Assembly: GCF_000182925.2 (NCBI RefSeq)
Contig: NC_026504.1
Coordinates: forward strand, 5,580,001-5,644,000
Direction of reading: 5' to 3'
DNA: 64,000 nt
Source of the DNA: Neurospora crassa OR74A
Lineage: Eukaryota > Ascomycota > Sordariomycetes > Sordariales > Sordariaceae
Positions 46,015-56,927 of the stretch are shown in pieces; the stretch's first letter is position 1; each line of letters begins with the position of its first letter. A model generated the notes under the pieces. That model did no database searches. It was not told the origin of the DNA and saw nothing but the letters and a program-made list of their open reading frames with translations. Made by a program: the position numbers and the translations under genes.

Positions 46015-46278
46015 CTTGCATGAGCTTCGTGTTGTTCGTACGTGAACCATCCGGTTTGGCAGTACAGAAAAAAAAAGAAGATGGCTGTTGACATTTCATC
46101 GACCACGAGGTGATAGAGGAATCTGATTGTCTGACCAGTAAGCATGTCCAGTTTTACATGTTCGTTTGCGGTATGTTGGTTATGCAACTTGCCAGATTAT
46201 ATGCCACCATTAAATAATGTCTAATGTTCGCTTTTCACAACTCATGCCAATCCATCATCCTCAATATCTTCTTTCCGG

Positions 46279-47619
46279 CTAAACCATGATCCGCCTCAGC
46301 CCTTCCGTCCCTCCCAGCACTTTCCTTCCTGTGACGGCACATCTCCCCTCTCCGCTCTCCCACTTGCCCTCGCGCTCTTTCGTCATGAACTTCTCCTGCC
46401 TGACATGGGTCCCGCTCATCCACTTGTGTATGCACGAAAAGCAATAGACCACACCCGTCTGACACGCCGCCGGCGTCTGGATCTCGTCCTCGCAAATAGG
46501 GCACATATCAGATCTCTTGGGTGGTGGCACCGTGAAAATCGGCAACAGCGTCGAAGCCGCTATAGGCGCCGTCTCGGGCGTTGGTTCCTTGCTGCTAGCC
46601 TCCTCCTCTGCCTCATCATCCTCATCCGCCTTCTCCTCCACACCATCCTCCGACGTCCTCGTGATCTTGGGTTTAGGCTTATTCCTCGCTTGCGCCTCCA
46701 CCAGCCCCGTCACCGTCGGCGGCGGCAGATCCAGGCTTTCCGCCGCCTTGCGACTCAGCTGCTTGGCGAAATCCGAAGCGTACCACCACTCAAGGAACTT
46801 GAGCGCAAAAATACTCGTCGGCAGCACCAGCGACAGACCGCCCATCAGCCTTCGACTCATATTCCTCGGACTGAACATCGACCCCCCTGTTAATCTGGAG
46901 GTAGCGGCGGCGGCCCCCGCTGCCTTCTCTAGAGCCTCAATCGCCTGATAATCCGCCCCGTTCATCCGCCGCACGCGCGTCCCGATCAGCCACAAAAACG
47001 GGTTATGGTACTTTGTGTTGTCAAACAGATACCCCAGGTTAAACGCCAAGATGGCAAAGTAATACGCCGCGTTCAAGCTCGGGTACACTTTACGTAGAAA
47101 CCAGCGGTAGTAATACAAGAACCGCTCCTTCATCGGGGCCCCCTTTGCCGGCGGCCGCGTGTACTGGCCGCCCAACATGGCGCGCGGCGCATCGATCTCG
47201 TAGGCCTCGTCCAGCTTGCGTTTCAGGTAGGGGATCCCGACCATGACGGCCAGGTTCTTCCAGATGTCGACATCGGAGAGCTTGAGGGCGTCGCGGACGA
47301 GGTTGGGCGCCGAAGAGGCCGCGCGCGGGATCTCGGCGGCCAGCGCCTTTTCGCGCTTGAGGCCGTAAAAGTGCTCGGTGAAGCTGCCGCCGCGGGTTTT
47401 GAGGTAGTGGCGCTCGACGAGCAGCCCCGCGAGGGCGTACAGCTCGTCAAAGGAGTTGAGGATGCGCAGCAGGTGGCGCGGGTAGCGGTGGGTGAGCACG
47501 GTGAGGAGGTAGCGGAGGGTGGGCGGGAGGAGGGAGGCGAGTTGTTGTTCCGAGAGAAGCTCGAAGAGGGAGGGCTTGCCGTCGTCGAAGGTGCCGCGGA
47601 GGGCGGTGACGAATTCCAT
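46279..47619 (-). CDS. pex12: Peroxin-12, RING E3 ligase of peroxisome import
   Basis: Single exon, 446 residues, starting [11 protein letters not shown]. The N-terminal ~270 residues are the Pex2/Pex12 membrane region, with [42 protein letters not shown] and a late segment [19 protein letters not shown] Lys/Glu/Asp-rich linker (about 300-355) leads to the C-terminal RING at 373-430: [25 protein letters not shown], then RCAVTG. As known for Pex12, the RING lacks some zinc ligands of a standard RING. With Pex2 and Pex10 it ubiquitinates the Pex5 receptor at the peroxisomal membrane so the receptor can be recycled. Confidence 0.95.
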   Translation of the reverse strand: MEFVTALRGTFDDGKPSLFELLSEQQLASLLPPTLRYLLTVLTHRYPRHLLRILNSFDELYALAGLLVERHYLKTRGGSFTEHFYGLKREKALAAEIPRAASSAPNLVRDALKLSDVDIWKNLAVMVGIPYLKRKLDEAYEIDAPRAMLGGQYTRPPAKGAPMKERFLYYYRWFLRKVYPSLNAAYYFAILAFNLGYLFDNTKYHNPFLWLIGTRVRRMNGADYQAIEALEKAAGAAAATSRLTGGSMFSPRNMSRRLMGGLSLVLPTSIFALKFLEWWYASDFAKQLSRKAAESLDLPPPTVTGLVEAQARNKPKPKITRTSEDGVEEKADEDDEAEEEASSKEPTPETAPIAASTLLPIFTVPPPKRSDMCPICEDEIQTPAACQTGVVYCFSCIHKWMSGTHVRQEKFMTKEREGKWESGEGRCAVTGRKVLGGTEGLRRIMV

Positions 47620-48718
47620 GGTTGTTGCGACGGTGCCCGGTTGGGTATTGTTACGGTCTGGTGGTTATCGGGGGCGGGATGGGATGGGATGGGATAGGCT
47701 CCCGCCGGTTGTATCGAGAGGGGGTGAGTTCGAGGTTCCTCTTTCGGTATGTTCCAGTGTCGCGCGTAGTGATAGGGGGTCGGTGTGACGTTTTACTAGT
47801 ATTATATCGCCGTCGTGGTTTCCATCGATGGATTTGTTGATGTCAAGTCAAGTTCACGATATAATTGGGATGAATTGAAAGAAACGGGGCGAGATGGACC
47901 TGGACCTCGACCTCCTGGAAGTTCGAACAAGGGGGGGGGGACTCAGACCGGGGCCAAGGAGTGGATGCCGCGACGCATCAAAAGTGGCACTTGGTAGCAC
48001 TGTGAGTGGACAGCTGAAAGTCGGGCAGCGCAGTGGAGGCCTGTGGGTGCTCCCGTCGCTGTCTAGTGTAGTTGCTTGCTTGCTTTTGCTTGCCGCCGCC
48101 GCCATTTGGACCTTGCCAGGTAGCCGAGGCTGTCAGGTCATTCATGTACCCCAAGAAATGGGTTGCAACGGATGCCCGCCAGTTTACCCCATTTGCCCAT
48201 TCATCCCCAATCATCCCCCCCTGTGCCTGTGATGTGTAGTGTAGACTACTGCTACTATGCTAGGTAGTCACGGCAGGCATGGATACCCCCCTCTCCTCTT
48301 TTGCTTTGGTTCGATTCCGTCGAGTTGTCGGGCATCCGTTGTCGGTGTTGTTTCCATCCCGCTCTTTTACACATACCTACTACTACTACCTACTACTTGT
48401 ACCGCCGGTAACACTACATTGATAAATTACCTACTACTTCCCTGTTTTGACTTATTGCCGGTTCCTGTGTGTGTGTGGTACATCGATACTAACCAACACC
48501 GACCAAGGCAACTACCTACCTCCCTCCCGTCTACCTACATACACACTACGAGACTACACTACCTCTACTAACGGCAATCTACAACCGCCCTTCCCTGCCG
48601 CGCATCCCATTACGGACGGCACAGTGAAACACCGGACCTGCAAGCCACAATCTTATCATTCTTATTTCCCTTCCCTTCCCGTCTTATCGTCTCGTCTCGT
48701 CGCTCACGGAGATAAAAG
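47620..48718. other. Divergent promoter region between pex12 and thioesterase
   Basis: A 1.1-kb spacer with GGGAT repeats at about 47677-47696, G10 at 47932, CTACTA/CTACC-rich sequence from 48375 and CGTCT repeats near 48690. No gene seen. Confidence 0.6.
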
Positions 48719-49775
48719 ATGACCATCCGTACTTATCATCGCCCAGTAAAGACATCTGAAGTCGTTGTTGTTTCGTTAGCATCCCAAGAGGAGCAAGAAA
48801 ATACTATGGCCGGTGGTCAAGAAGGAAGAAAGGGGTCGGCATCACCGCCACCACCACCACCACCACCACCACCAGCAACACCACCAAAGAGCGGTGGTGG
48901 TGGTCAACATCAACATCCACATCATCATCTGCACCATCTACACCATCTACACCAACAATATCAGCAATTTCAGCAACCGGCACCACCACCACTACTACCG
49001 TATCCACAAAGTCAACATTCACAAAGTCGTCACCCGCAGCAGCAGCAGCAGCAGCCACCAAGAAGTGCAGCACCACCAGCACCAGCACCAGCACCCGCAC
49101 CCGCACCAGCACCCGCACCAGTACCAGTACAACCACCAAGCACTACCGTCGACCCAAGTCTACTGCCATACACGGGCGAGCAACGAATACTCGAACTACA
49201 CCGACGAGAACTCGAAAAGGCTTCTAGCGGTGATATCAGCGATCATGTGCGTCACTCTTCACTCTTCACTTACTACAGTACCTTCTTCACTTTTCCCTAA
49301 TTTCTTCCATAAGAGTTCTCCTTCCTTTTACCACATAACAAACTAACATGACAAGCAGGACTACACAACCCCCCTCCTCCCGCACCTAAAACTCATCTCG
49401 GCCGATTCTGGTCTTCCCCACCCCAAGTCCTACTTCCGCTACGTCGTCCAACCCTCCCACTGCAACCGCAACGGCACCCTGCACGGCGGCTGCATCGCCA
49501 CGCTTTTCGACTACTGCACCAGCATGCCGCTTGCGCTCGTCTCCCGCCCCGGGTTCTGGTACTCCCTGGGCGTCAGTCGGTCTTTGAACACGACGTACTT
49601 AAGACCTGTCCCCGTGGGCACCGAAGTGTTTATCGAGTGTGAGGTGGTGGCGCTCGGTAAGCGGATGGCGAGTATTAGTGGCAAGATGAGGAGGGCGGTG
49701 GATGGCGCGCTGGTGGCTACTTGTGAGCATGGCAAGGTGAATACGGATGGGGCGGAGGGGGGGAGTAAGCTTTGA
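48719..49775 (+). CDS. Hotdog-fold (PaaI-type) thioesterase with long disordered N-terminus
   Basis: Two exons, 48719-49246 and 49359-49775, joined across a 112-bp intron (GTGCGT, branch ACTAAC, GCAG), giving 314 residues. An in-frame ATG at 48806 (MAGGQEG) would give 285. The first ~135 residues are low complexity: poly-Pro, His/Gln-rich, poly-Gln, then an Ala-Pro repeat. The catalytic domain starts around [15 protein letters not shown] and carries the family signature [18 protein letters not shown], followed by [18 protein letters not shown] and [18 protein letters not shown]. Relatives cleave acyl-CoA thioesters. No clear targeting signal, so cytosolic or, by neighbour pex12, possibly peroxisomal; the C-terminal GSKL ends in SKL, the classical peroxisomal PTS1 signal. 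Confidence 0.87.
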
Positions 49776-50102
49776 TTTTGCTTTGTCTTGCGTTGCTTTG
49801 CTGTGTGTGGGAGGGGGTGGAAACTGGGGAGATGGATCTTTCTTCTGGGAAGAGAGTAGGATTTGTGTTGTTGTTAGATGGTGTAAGTAGATATTTGCAG
49901 GCAAATATGATGGTAGTTACAAATGATGTGAAAAAAAAAAAAAATGCAAGGCAAGGTGTGTGTGTATCTATCTGTGTGTCAATATGGTCCCGTTTCCATA
50001 AAGCTTACTTGGTGCCATGCTATGTTTAAGCCTCGATTTGTTAGCCATCCACGCTTCAAACAAAACTCCAAGAAAAAAAAGACATACAGAGGTAACAAGC
50101 TA
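49776..50102. other. Convergent 3' spacer
   Basis: A 327-base spacer between the thioesterase and the F-box gene, which meet tail to tail. A14 at about 49930. No gene seen. Confidence 0.6.
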
Positions 50103-52444
50103 CTATGCCCCCTGCTGACCGCCTCCATGACCGCCCCGTGGCCGCGCAGCCTCCAAATCCGATATCTTCCAAAACGCCGTAGGCCCACAAGGTCCATGGG
50201 GGTTATAATCCCTACAAGAATCAAGAAACACATGGTTAACAAACATCCAAAGACGAAGGCGGACATGGAATGATAACCTACTTGTCAAACCAATTCCCAA
50301 CCACTCCACGAGCAGACTTGACACCTCCAATCTGGATCCCCTCGCTCCGCCATCTCTCCTCGCCATCATACAGCGAAGATGTCGTCCACCGGACCTCGCC
50401 CTCGGGCGTCATTTGCACGACTCCTACAACTTGCCCTTGTCAATATGCCATCCATCCATCCATCCATCCATCTCTTTTTTTGAAAATTGTCCAAGGGAGT
50501 TTAGTTATGAAGAACTCACCTCTCAATCCCCAAGTGAGGCGCGCCTCTCCAGGAGACCCATCAAATGACCGAGCGTATCCCCTCCAGTGTACAATGGGCC
50601 ATATCTTCCCCTTGATCTCCGTTCCTGGCTCGGGGTAGACGATTCTGTTGACGTGGATCTTCATCATGAGCAACTTGGTTGCCTCGCCCACGTCCAGGGG
50701 CGGCCTCGGCACGCTCTCGGGGCACGGCATGTTATCGTCGGGGAAGTTGAACGAGAAGAAGTCGGTGTAGTCTTTTTTTTTTTTTTTTGGCACCATGTAT
50801 CAGCTTCCTCTCGACCAAGAAAGACAGTGGGAAAAAAAAAAAAAAAAAGGACGACTCACCCAAAAAACAAACCACCCTCAACCAAACTCCCGAAACCCCA
50901 TACGGATCCTCCATCTCCAACTTCATATCCCTATTCTCCTCCTCTTCCTCTTCTGCAGCAAAATCTCCATCACTATTATCCCCATCCTGCTCTTCCTCCC
51001 CCTCCATATCATCCACCGCCCCATCATTCGCCACATCCGAAGCCCAATCCTCATGCTGCGTTGTATTCGTATTATTCCCCCACAAGAACCAACCCGCATA
51101 ACCACTTCCCACCCCCATCGGACCATTTTGTCCCTGCTGTCCCTGCCCGTCCCCATCTGTTGTTGTCGTCGTCGTCGTCGAACTGCTGCTGTTGTTCCCG
51201 TTCCCGTTACTCCCCGCCCTCGGCAACCCACACAGACTCCCCTCCCAACATCCCGCAAACGGCGTATTCCAGACATTCCCCACCATCGGGATCCTATCCA
51301 GCTCCTTCAGCTTGATATTCGTCCTCAGCACCAACAGGATCGCCTCCACCTTCTCCCAATCCACCTTACCACTCCCGTCGGCGCGGAACGGTCCCCACTT
51401 GCTTCGCGTCGTGTACTCACGCAGATCATACACCTTCGACACGGCGTAGGGATACAGTCTAGGCACAAGCGAGGTGCGTCCGAAGAAGGCTGACCGCAGT
51501 TGACCGTCGCGGGTAGGCAGCGGCGGGCTGGGCGGGGTGGCGTGCGCGTTGGTGCCTGGCGTAGGAGGAGGGTACGGGTTCATGTTCAACGAGGACGAGA
51601 GCGCAGGGTTGTTGGGCAGCGTTAAAGTGGCGGGGGCTTGCACGCCGACGCCAAAGTGGCAGTGCATCTTGGCGGATTGTTGTTGGTATTCGATGTAGAT
51701 GGGGATGCGGACGTAGCGCGAGCGCTCGAGGTCGATGATGGTGCGCATGGGGATGGGGAGGTAGTCGAAGCAGTGGGCGCGCTCGTAGAGCTGGGAGCCC
51801 TGGAGGAAGGCGTTGCGGACGGATTCTTTGGAGAAGAGGTTGGAGAGGATGGCGGCGTTTCGCGAGGGGGAGTAGGAGGAGGAGATTTGTTGTTGGGTGT
51901 TGAGCTGCTCGTTGCGGATTGATAGGGAAGAGGATGGGGGGATGGCTTTGAGAAGGTTGGTGACGGCGTGGTAGACAAAGGTCATTTTGGGCATGTGTAA
52001 GTTGGGACATGAGACTTCAAAGTTCTGTATGGGATGAGTGGGCTGTTAGTAAGCTAGACAAACCGAATTATCTTGGGAGTGAAGCATGTCCTTGATAATT
52101 GAAACCTTCACAGCACGAGTGTATCGTCGTTGTAAGAGCTTACCTCATACTCCCGTCCACACAGTCTGCGCAACTTGGCCAGATCATTGAGGCTCTGCTC
52201 CCAGTCCACATCCTCTGGTGGTTCGTCCTGTGTAGTGTCCGTCAGCATCATGTCTGAGGAGAGGATAGAGAAGTTGGCAACACACCAGATATCGATAATA
52301 GATGTCCCGATGTAGAACTGCATTTCCTTTGACATGTTCTGTTAACCGTCGACAGATGCTTCGGATACTGGGTAAATCGTCGGGCGCCACGTAGCCAAAG
52401 ATGTTGTTGATGATCTCCGAGGGCAGCTGAGTGAGGAGCACCAT
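50103..52444 (-). CDS. F-box protein of a fungal FBXO31-like family
   Basis: Six exons: 52444-52286, 52227-52144, 52024-50860, 50771-50520, 50435-50282, 50211-50103, giving 640 residues. The F-box is residues 4-45 (LTQLPSEIINNIFGYVAPDDL, a short proline-leucine start then ICRRLTEHV). The middle carries YDLREYTTRSKWGPF and VDWEKVEAILLVL, and the end carries TPEGEVRW, GGVKSARGVVGNWFDK and DYNPHGPCGPTAFWK, a conserved set I know from uncharacterised fungal F-box proteins. Between them are Asn/Ser/Thr repeats and an acidic stretch. F-box proteins bring substrates to SCF ubiquitin ligases; the substrate is unknown. Introns are 58, 119, 88, 84 and 70 bp. Intron 3 has complementary homopolymers and intron 4 a GGAT repeat. 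Confidence 0.85.
50773..50848 (-). repeat. Complementary homopolymer pair inside F-box intron 3
   Basis: T16 at 50773-50788 and A17 at 50832-50848 on the plus strand. In the transcript U17 lies 11 nt after the 5' splice site and A16 ends right at the AG acceptor, so they could pair with a 43-nt loop. Confidence 0.8.
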
Positions 52445-53719
52445 GTTGACTTGCGATTACTTGTTTCACTTCAAGTGGCTGATCTTAGTCGATGTCGGAA
52501 GGGAGTAGTATTTTTGACAAGAACTAGTTGTGAGATGTCAAGAAGGGAGCGAGTTTAAAAGCCAAGCAGGCAGGCCTGTGAGGATATCTAGAGGTAGCAA
52601 GGTCGGCGGAAGACGAGAAAAACAAGGGCTAACGGAGAATGCAATTCAAGGTTAGTCAAGTCACCGTAAGATATAACAAGTGTCAAGATGCTGGCATGAG
52701 ATATGTTGATGATGCTGGCACCAGCATCGATGAGATGTTAGGTGAGGAGGAGAGCTTGTTTGGCAATCCCTTGGCCGAGATTCCCGGCAACGTGATCGAA
52801 CGATTTGAAACAAAGGATGATGTTCTGATATTGAACTTTTTATGAGAAGAGAAATCCGTGGGAATCGTTGCTCACTGTGAGGTGATAATTACCAAGGCAA
52901 GTAAGTACCTTGGGTAGACACTTTCACAGGTGAGCTTCACTTGCTTGGATGATGGGCAGATTCCATGGGTTGCCTGGGAGAAAGTAGGAACAGACGATCG
53001 ATTGTAGGTGCGTTCTGCAGAATGCAATGCAATGACGGTCCGAGCTGTGTTAGTGTCGGGTGTTGTAACGACCGAAGGTGACAAGGAAGAGACGGTAGAA
53101 TGAAGCACTTGACAGAAAACGCATCAGGTCAAAAGTCCAAAAGATGGACTGAGGAGGGGTTTCCCCAACAGACTTTCCGGATGGGTCATTAATGTTACCC
53201 CTCGGGAATCGAATCAGAGGGGAGGGAATGATCGAATCAGCCATTGTACCACGCAAACGCTTTCGTCAAGTGAACAGTGCCGCAAACCGGAGATAATGCT
53301 TGTAAAGCCGAGGGACAAGGGCAAGCAAGTGAGGAGGTGCTTTGTTATATAATCAGGCCAGAAACGCAGCGCTAGCCACCCATTTGTGAGAAGGAGAAAA
53401 TAACATTGAGAAAATGAAAACCACAAAACATACAGCTGGGGTATACATGAAATGAAGTATGTGTGGTGAAAGAATAACAACTCAGAAGGAGGCCCATCCA
53501 CCACAAACGCAACAAATGTCCTCTTGTAGGTATACAACTCGCTCCCCTTCATGTACCGCCATGCCATCATCTCAGCTCGTCATACCTTCAACATCAACAT
53601 TGGTTCCCCTAGAACATCATAATCGCCTGCCACCGCCAAAAACTACGCCCTTCGCTGGCAAGATTGGAATACGGAGCGCGTAAAACCCAAGCCATGAGAG
53701 TTGCAAAGACTACCTACAA
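52445..53719. other. Intergenic: F-box promoter and 3' flank of zinc-finger gene
   Basis: No recognised gene. A 68-codon plus frame at 52639-52845 has protein-like composition (acidic, few rare residues) but no known motif, and I do not call it. Confidence 0.5.
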
Positions 53720-56700
53720 TCAAGGCACTGTTGCCCCAGCATTCAAAAGAATGCAGTTATTTAACAGTGTGGCACCCTCGTGAAGCAATTCCCACCTCGT
53801 CACTCGGAATGTGTCCTTCAACACCACCAACAGCGCCGTATTCTGGTTGATACCCCTCATCGACTTGAGATCCTCCGGCGACTGAATGCTGCCATACTTG
53901 ATCAGGTACTCGCGCATCTGCCGGACGGCATCCTGGTGGGTAGTCGGCATGGGAAGCCCGGGACATGCACCCTCCAGAGCATAGCCGTAGCACCACACCA
54001 CGAGAGCGGCAAAGTACAAGACCCAGGGTCGGTTGAGGAGGACGTCGTCGCGGGCCGAGTATTCTTCGTCCATATGGCTGCTGTAGCCGTTGGATTGGGG
54101 AGAGCCAGAGCCCGTCGGGAGTAAAACGGATTGCAAGAATTGCAGGGCGTAGAACGTTGCGTCGCGGGCTTTGGCCGAGGGAGCCCACTGGTCTTTCATG
54201 CGACGTGTAGCGCTGCTGAGATCTTGCGCGCCAATTGCTCGACCCAACAGGCGCTTGGCTCGGGCAAAGATCTGGCAGTCGACAATGTCGATGTGCATGG
54301 CCATGTGCGCCAAATGGTGCAAGACAACGCGACTTTCGAATACCACGTCGGTCTCGTTGCCCCTGACTCCAAAGAAATAAGGGTCAGCCATGTCGCCTCG
54401 CTTCTCCTCTAAAGCCCGGTCGAATTCCTTCTTCCAGGAATCGAACGCGCGGGTAAGCGTGGTCCGCCACTTGTCGCGACCTCCAAGAGCCGTGGTAGCC
54501 CCAAGGGAATTAACCTGGAGGTCTCTCTGGTTCATGTGCCAGCTGACGCTCAGCAGACCCGCCATCAGAATGGTGCGACCGAATGAGTTGGTTTGCACCG
54601 TCTGGCCGTTCAACGTCCGCTTGAGCCCATCAAGAAACCCGATCGGCTTGCCCTGTGACATGAGCTCCGCCTCAATCTTTCCCACCTCTGCGCTACTCTT
54701 TGCCTTCCAAAGCTTGTCGTCACACGGTAGTGGTAGGCGCATCTCATGGGCCACCATGACGGTCGAATGGCCAAACATGGTGGCGTGAATCGAGTCAATT
54801 ACAAAGGCTGCAAATGCTGCACGACGAGTCGCTTCATTGGTAATCCAATGATTCCACCACTCGTCTGGCGTGTGGGCCATGCCCGATGTTGACGAATGTC
54901 TCGAACCATTGGTTTTATCATCTCTCGGGTTCGGGGGAGAATCCAAAGCCGACTTGCCGATCAAGGCCCTGCCACGACGCATCAACGTGATAGTCGTGGC
55001 GTGGTGAATATGGGCTCTTTCGTGCAATTCTCTCGTCGAGTACATCTTCTCATACAGCTCGAGAAGCAGGAGCGTCTGGAACACCCAAAGCTTGGCTGGC
55101 GGCCGGCAGTTGGGGTCCTGGAACATCTCCCATCTAAGATGCCAGGCTAAAAAGTTGGACAGCTCGGCACCCGCCTTGGTGACTTTCTGACCGTACGCCT
55201 TATCCAGGCATGCGGCGCCAATGGTCATCATGGCGATCAGGAGCAAGTTTGGTGTTTTGTCGGGAGAAAAGGTAGGCTTATGAAGGATGGGAATCTGGTC
55301 GCTGAAATGGAGCCAGTAGGACACAATGTAGGCTTGCATCATCTTCCGGCTCAACATGTGGTTTTCGTTGTTGCGGTCGCCCTCGAGAATGTTGTCGCGT
55401 TGCCTCTCAATCGGCGTATGGCCATTTTCGTGAAACCTTTCCTTAATAAGTTCGAATATCTCGGCGCTCTTCGGATCGGAAATTACTGATTCGGGGAGGT
55501 TTTGGTCCAGAAGGTTCTCGACGGACATGATTTGTTGAGGAGCCATTTGTGGGAAGTAGCCCATCTGACTAGGATCATTGTAGAACGGATACTGGTTGGT
55601 CGAGAACTCCCCATAACTGACTTTACGTTAGCAGAGCGAACGGGGACTGGTTTTCGGTGATACTTACTTTAGCCCCTGGACAGGAACTACGGTGGGTGAT
55701 CCTTCACCATGGGTGTTGAACAGGTAGGCCATGAAATCTTCAGGCATTCCAACATATGGTGACTTGTTGAGGATGCTGTCAGTGCCAAAGACCGGCATTG
55801 TCTGCTGCATACTCATCTGATCCAGCCGCACAATCTCCCCAGTATCTTGCGGGTGGTGATCAAAAGACTCTGCAGTCGTCAGGGGCACATAGGCTTGCTG
55901 TTGGGCTTCCCTGCTTACAACGGCTGCGGGAGACGTCGTAGCGAAATCTGATGGAGGTAAACTAAAAGGAGGAAAATTCTGCGGTGTGACATATGGGACC
56001 GCAGACTGCGATGTGTTGACAGAATGACCATGGTACCCCGGCTGCGTTGAAACAGGAGACAGCACCCCATAAGGGCCAACATTTGTCTGCACTGACGGCC
56101 GTTGAGGTCCAGTTGGCGAATGTTGAAGAGATCTTTGTCCTGCCATGTGCTGATAGTGAGCATCATGCTGCATGTAGTCGATGCCATTGGAGTAGCCGTT
56201 TGTGGGTGCGCTGGCAGTCATGGGCGTATATGGGCTTCCCATGGCATCCTTGGGTGAGTTGAACTGCATGGAAAGGGTCCTGCCTTTACCATTACCCAGA
56301 CGGTTCGTTTCTGGAGATGCAGAGCCCTGGGTCATAAAAGGGGGACGGCCATCTGTTGTCGGGGAGGCCAGGGACATCAAGGAGTCTTTTCTGCTCAATG
56401 CTGATCCTTTGGCTGTGTGGCGTTCCTTATGACGGTTGCAAAGGTCCAGCCTCACGAATGTCCGTTGACAATCACCAATTCCGCACTTGTATACCTGTTT
56501 GGGGTTGTGGTTCAACTGATGCCGGTAACTATCAAAGAGAAGATTAGCATGCAGAATGTGCGTATAAACAAGGCTTCACATACAGATGCTCTGCCCTGGA
56601 GTAGCTCTTCCCGCAACCCTGCTCGGGGCACTCGAACTTCTTGTCCAGACCCTTGCGGCTTCTGCGTCGTTTCCTTGCGGGCCCTTCCTCATTGGACGAG

Positions 56701-56927
56701 TGGGCATCATTCCCATTTCCATCACCGTCTTCCATATCCTCTAGGTCGAGCCCTTCGACATCTTTGTCATCAGATCGACTACGACGACGGCCCCGCTCTT
56801 GTTCATCTTCCTGCTTGATATTATGAGGAGGCGTGGGCTCCTGATACTGAGGCATGGCTCCGTCTGGGAGACAGTCTGAATGAGGAGGTTTGATATCGGA
56901 AGACTGTGATGGGAGCACCGAAGTCAT
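53720..56927 (-). CDS. Two-finger C2H2 transcription factor with fungal_trans domain (Klf1-like)
   Basis: Three exons: 56927-56584, 56528-55668 and 55616-53720, giving 1033 residues. Intron 1 (55 bp, GTATGT, branch GCTAAT, GATAG) splits the first zinc finger; intron 2 (51 bp, GTAAGT, branch GCTAAC) ends at CAG before TTATGG. Finger 1 is C100, C105, H118, H122 and finger 2 is C130, C135, H148, H152, preceded by a basic patch (ARKRRRSRKG). Residues 160-440 are Ser/Pro/Gln-rich. The long C-terminal part has the fungal_trans middle-homology pattern: AYIVSYWLHFSDQIPILHKPTF, MMTIGAACLDKAYG, LLLLELYEKMYSTRELHERA. This pairing is seen in S. pombe Klf1 and Aspergillus AmdX relatives, nuclear regulators; the specific target is unknown. 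The name Klf1-like is tentative. Confidence 0.85.

Larger units (their letters stand above)
45903..46278. other. Spacer between tRNA-Phe and pex12
   Basis: Holds the tRNA terminator, the C11T17 tract at 45987 and the pex12 3' flank. No gene seen. Confidence 0.6.
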
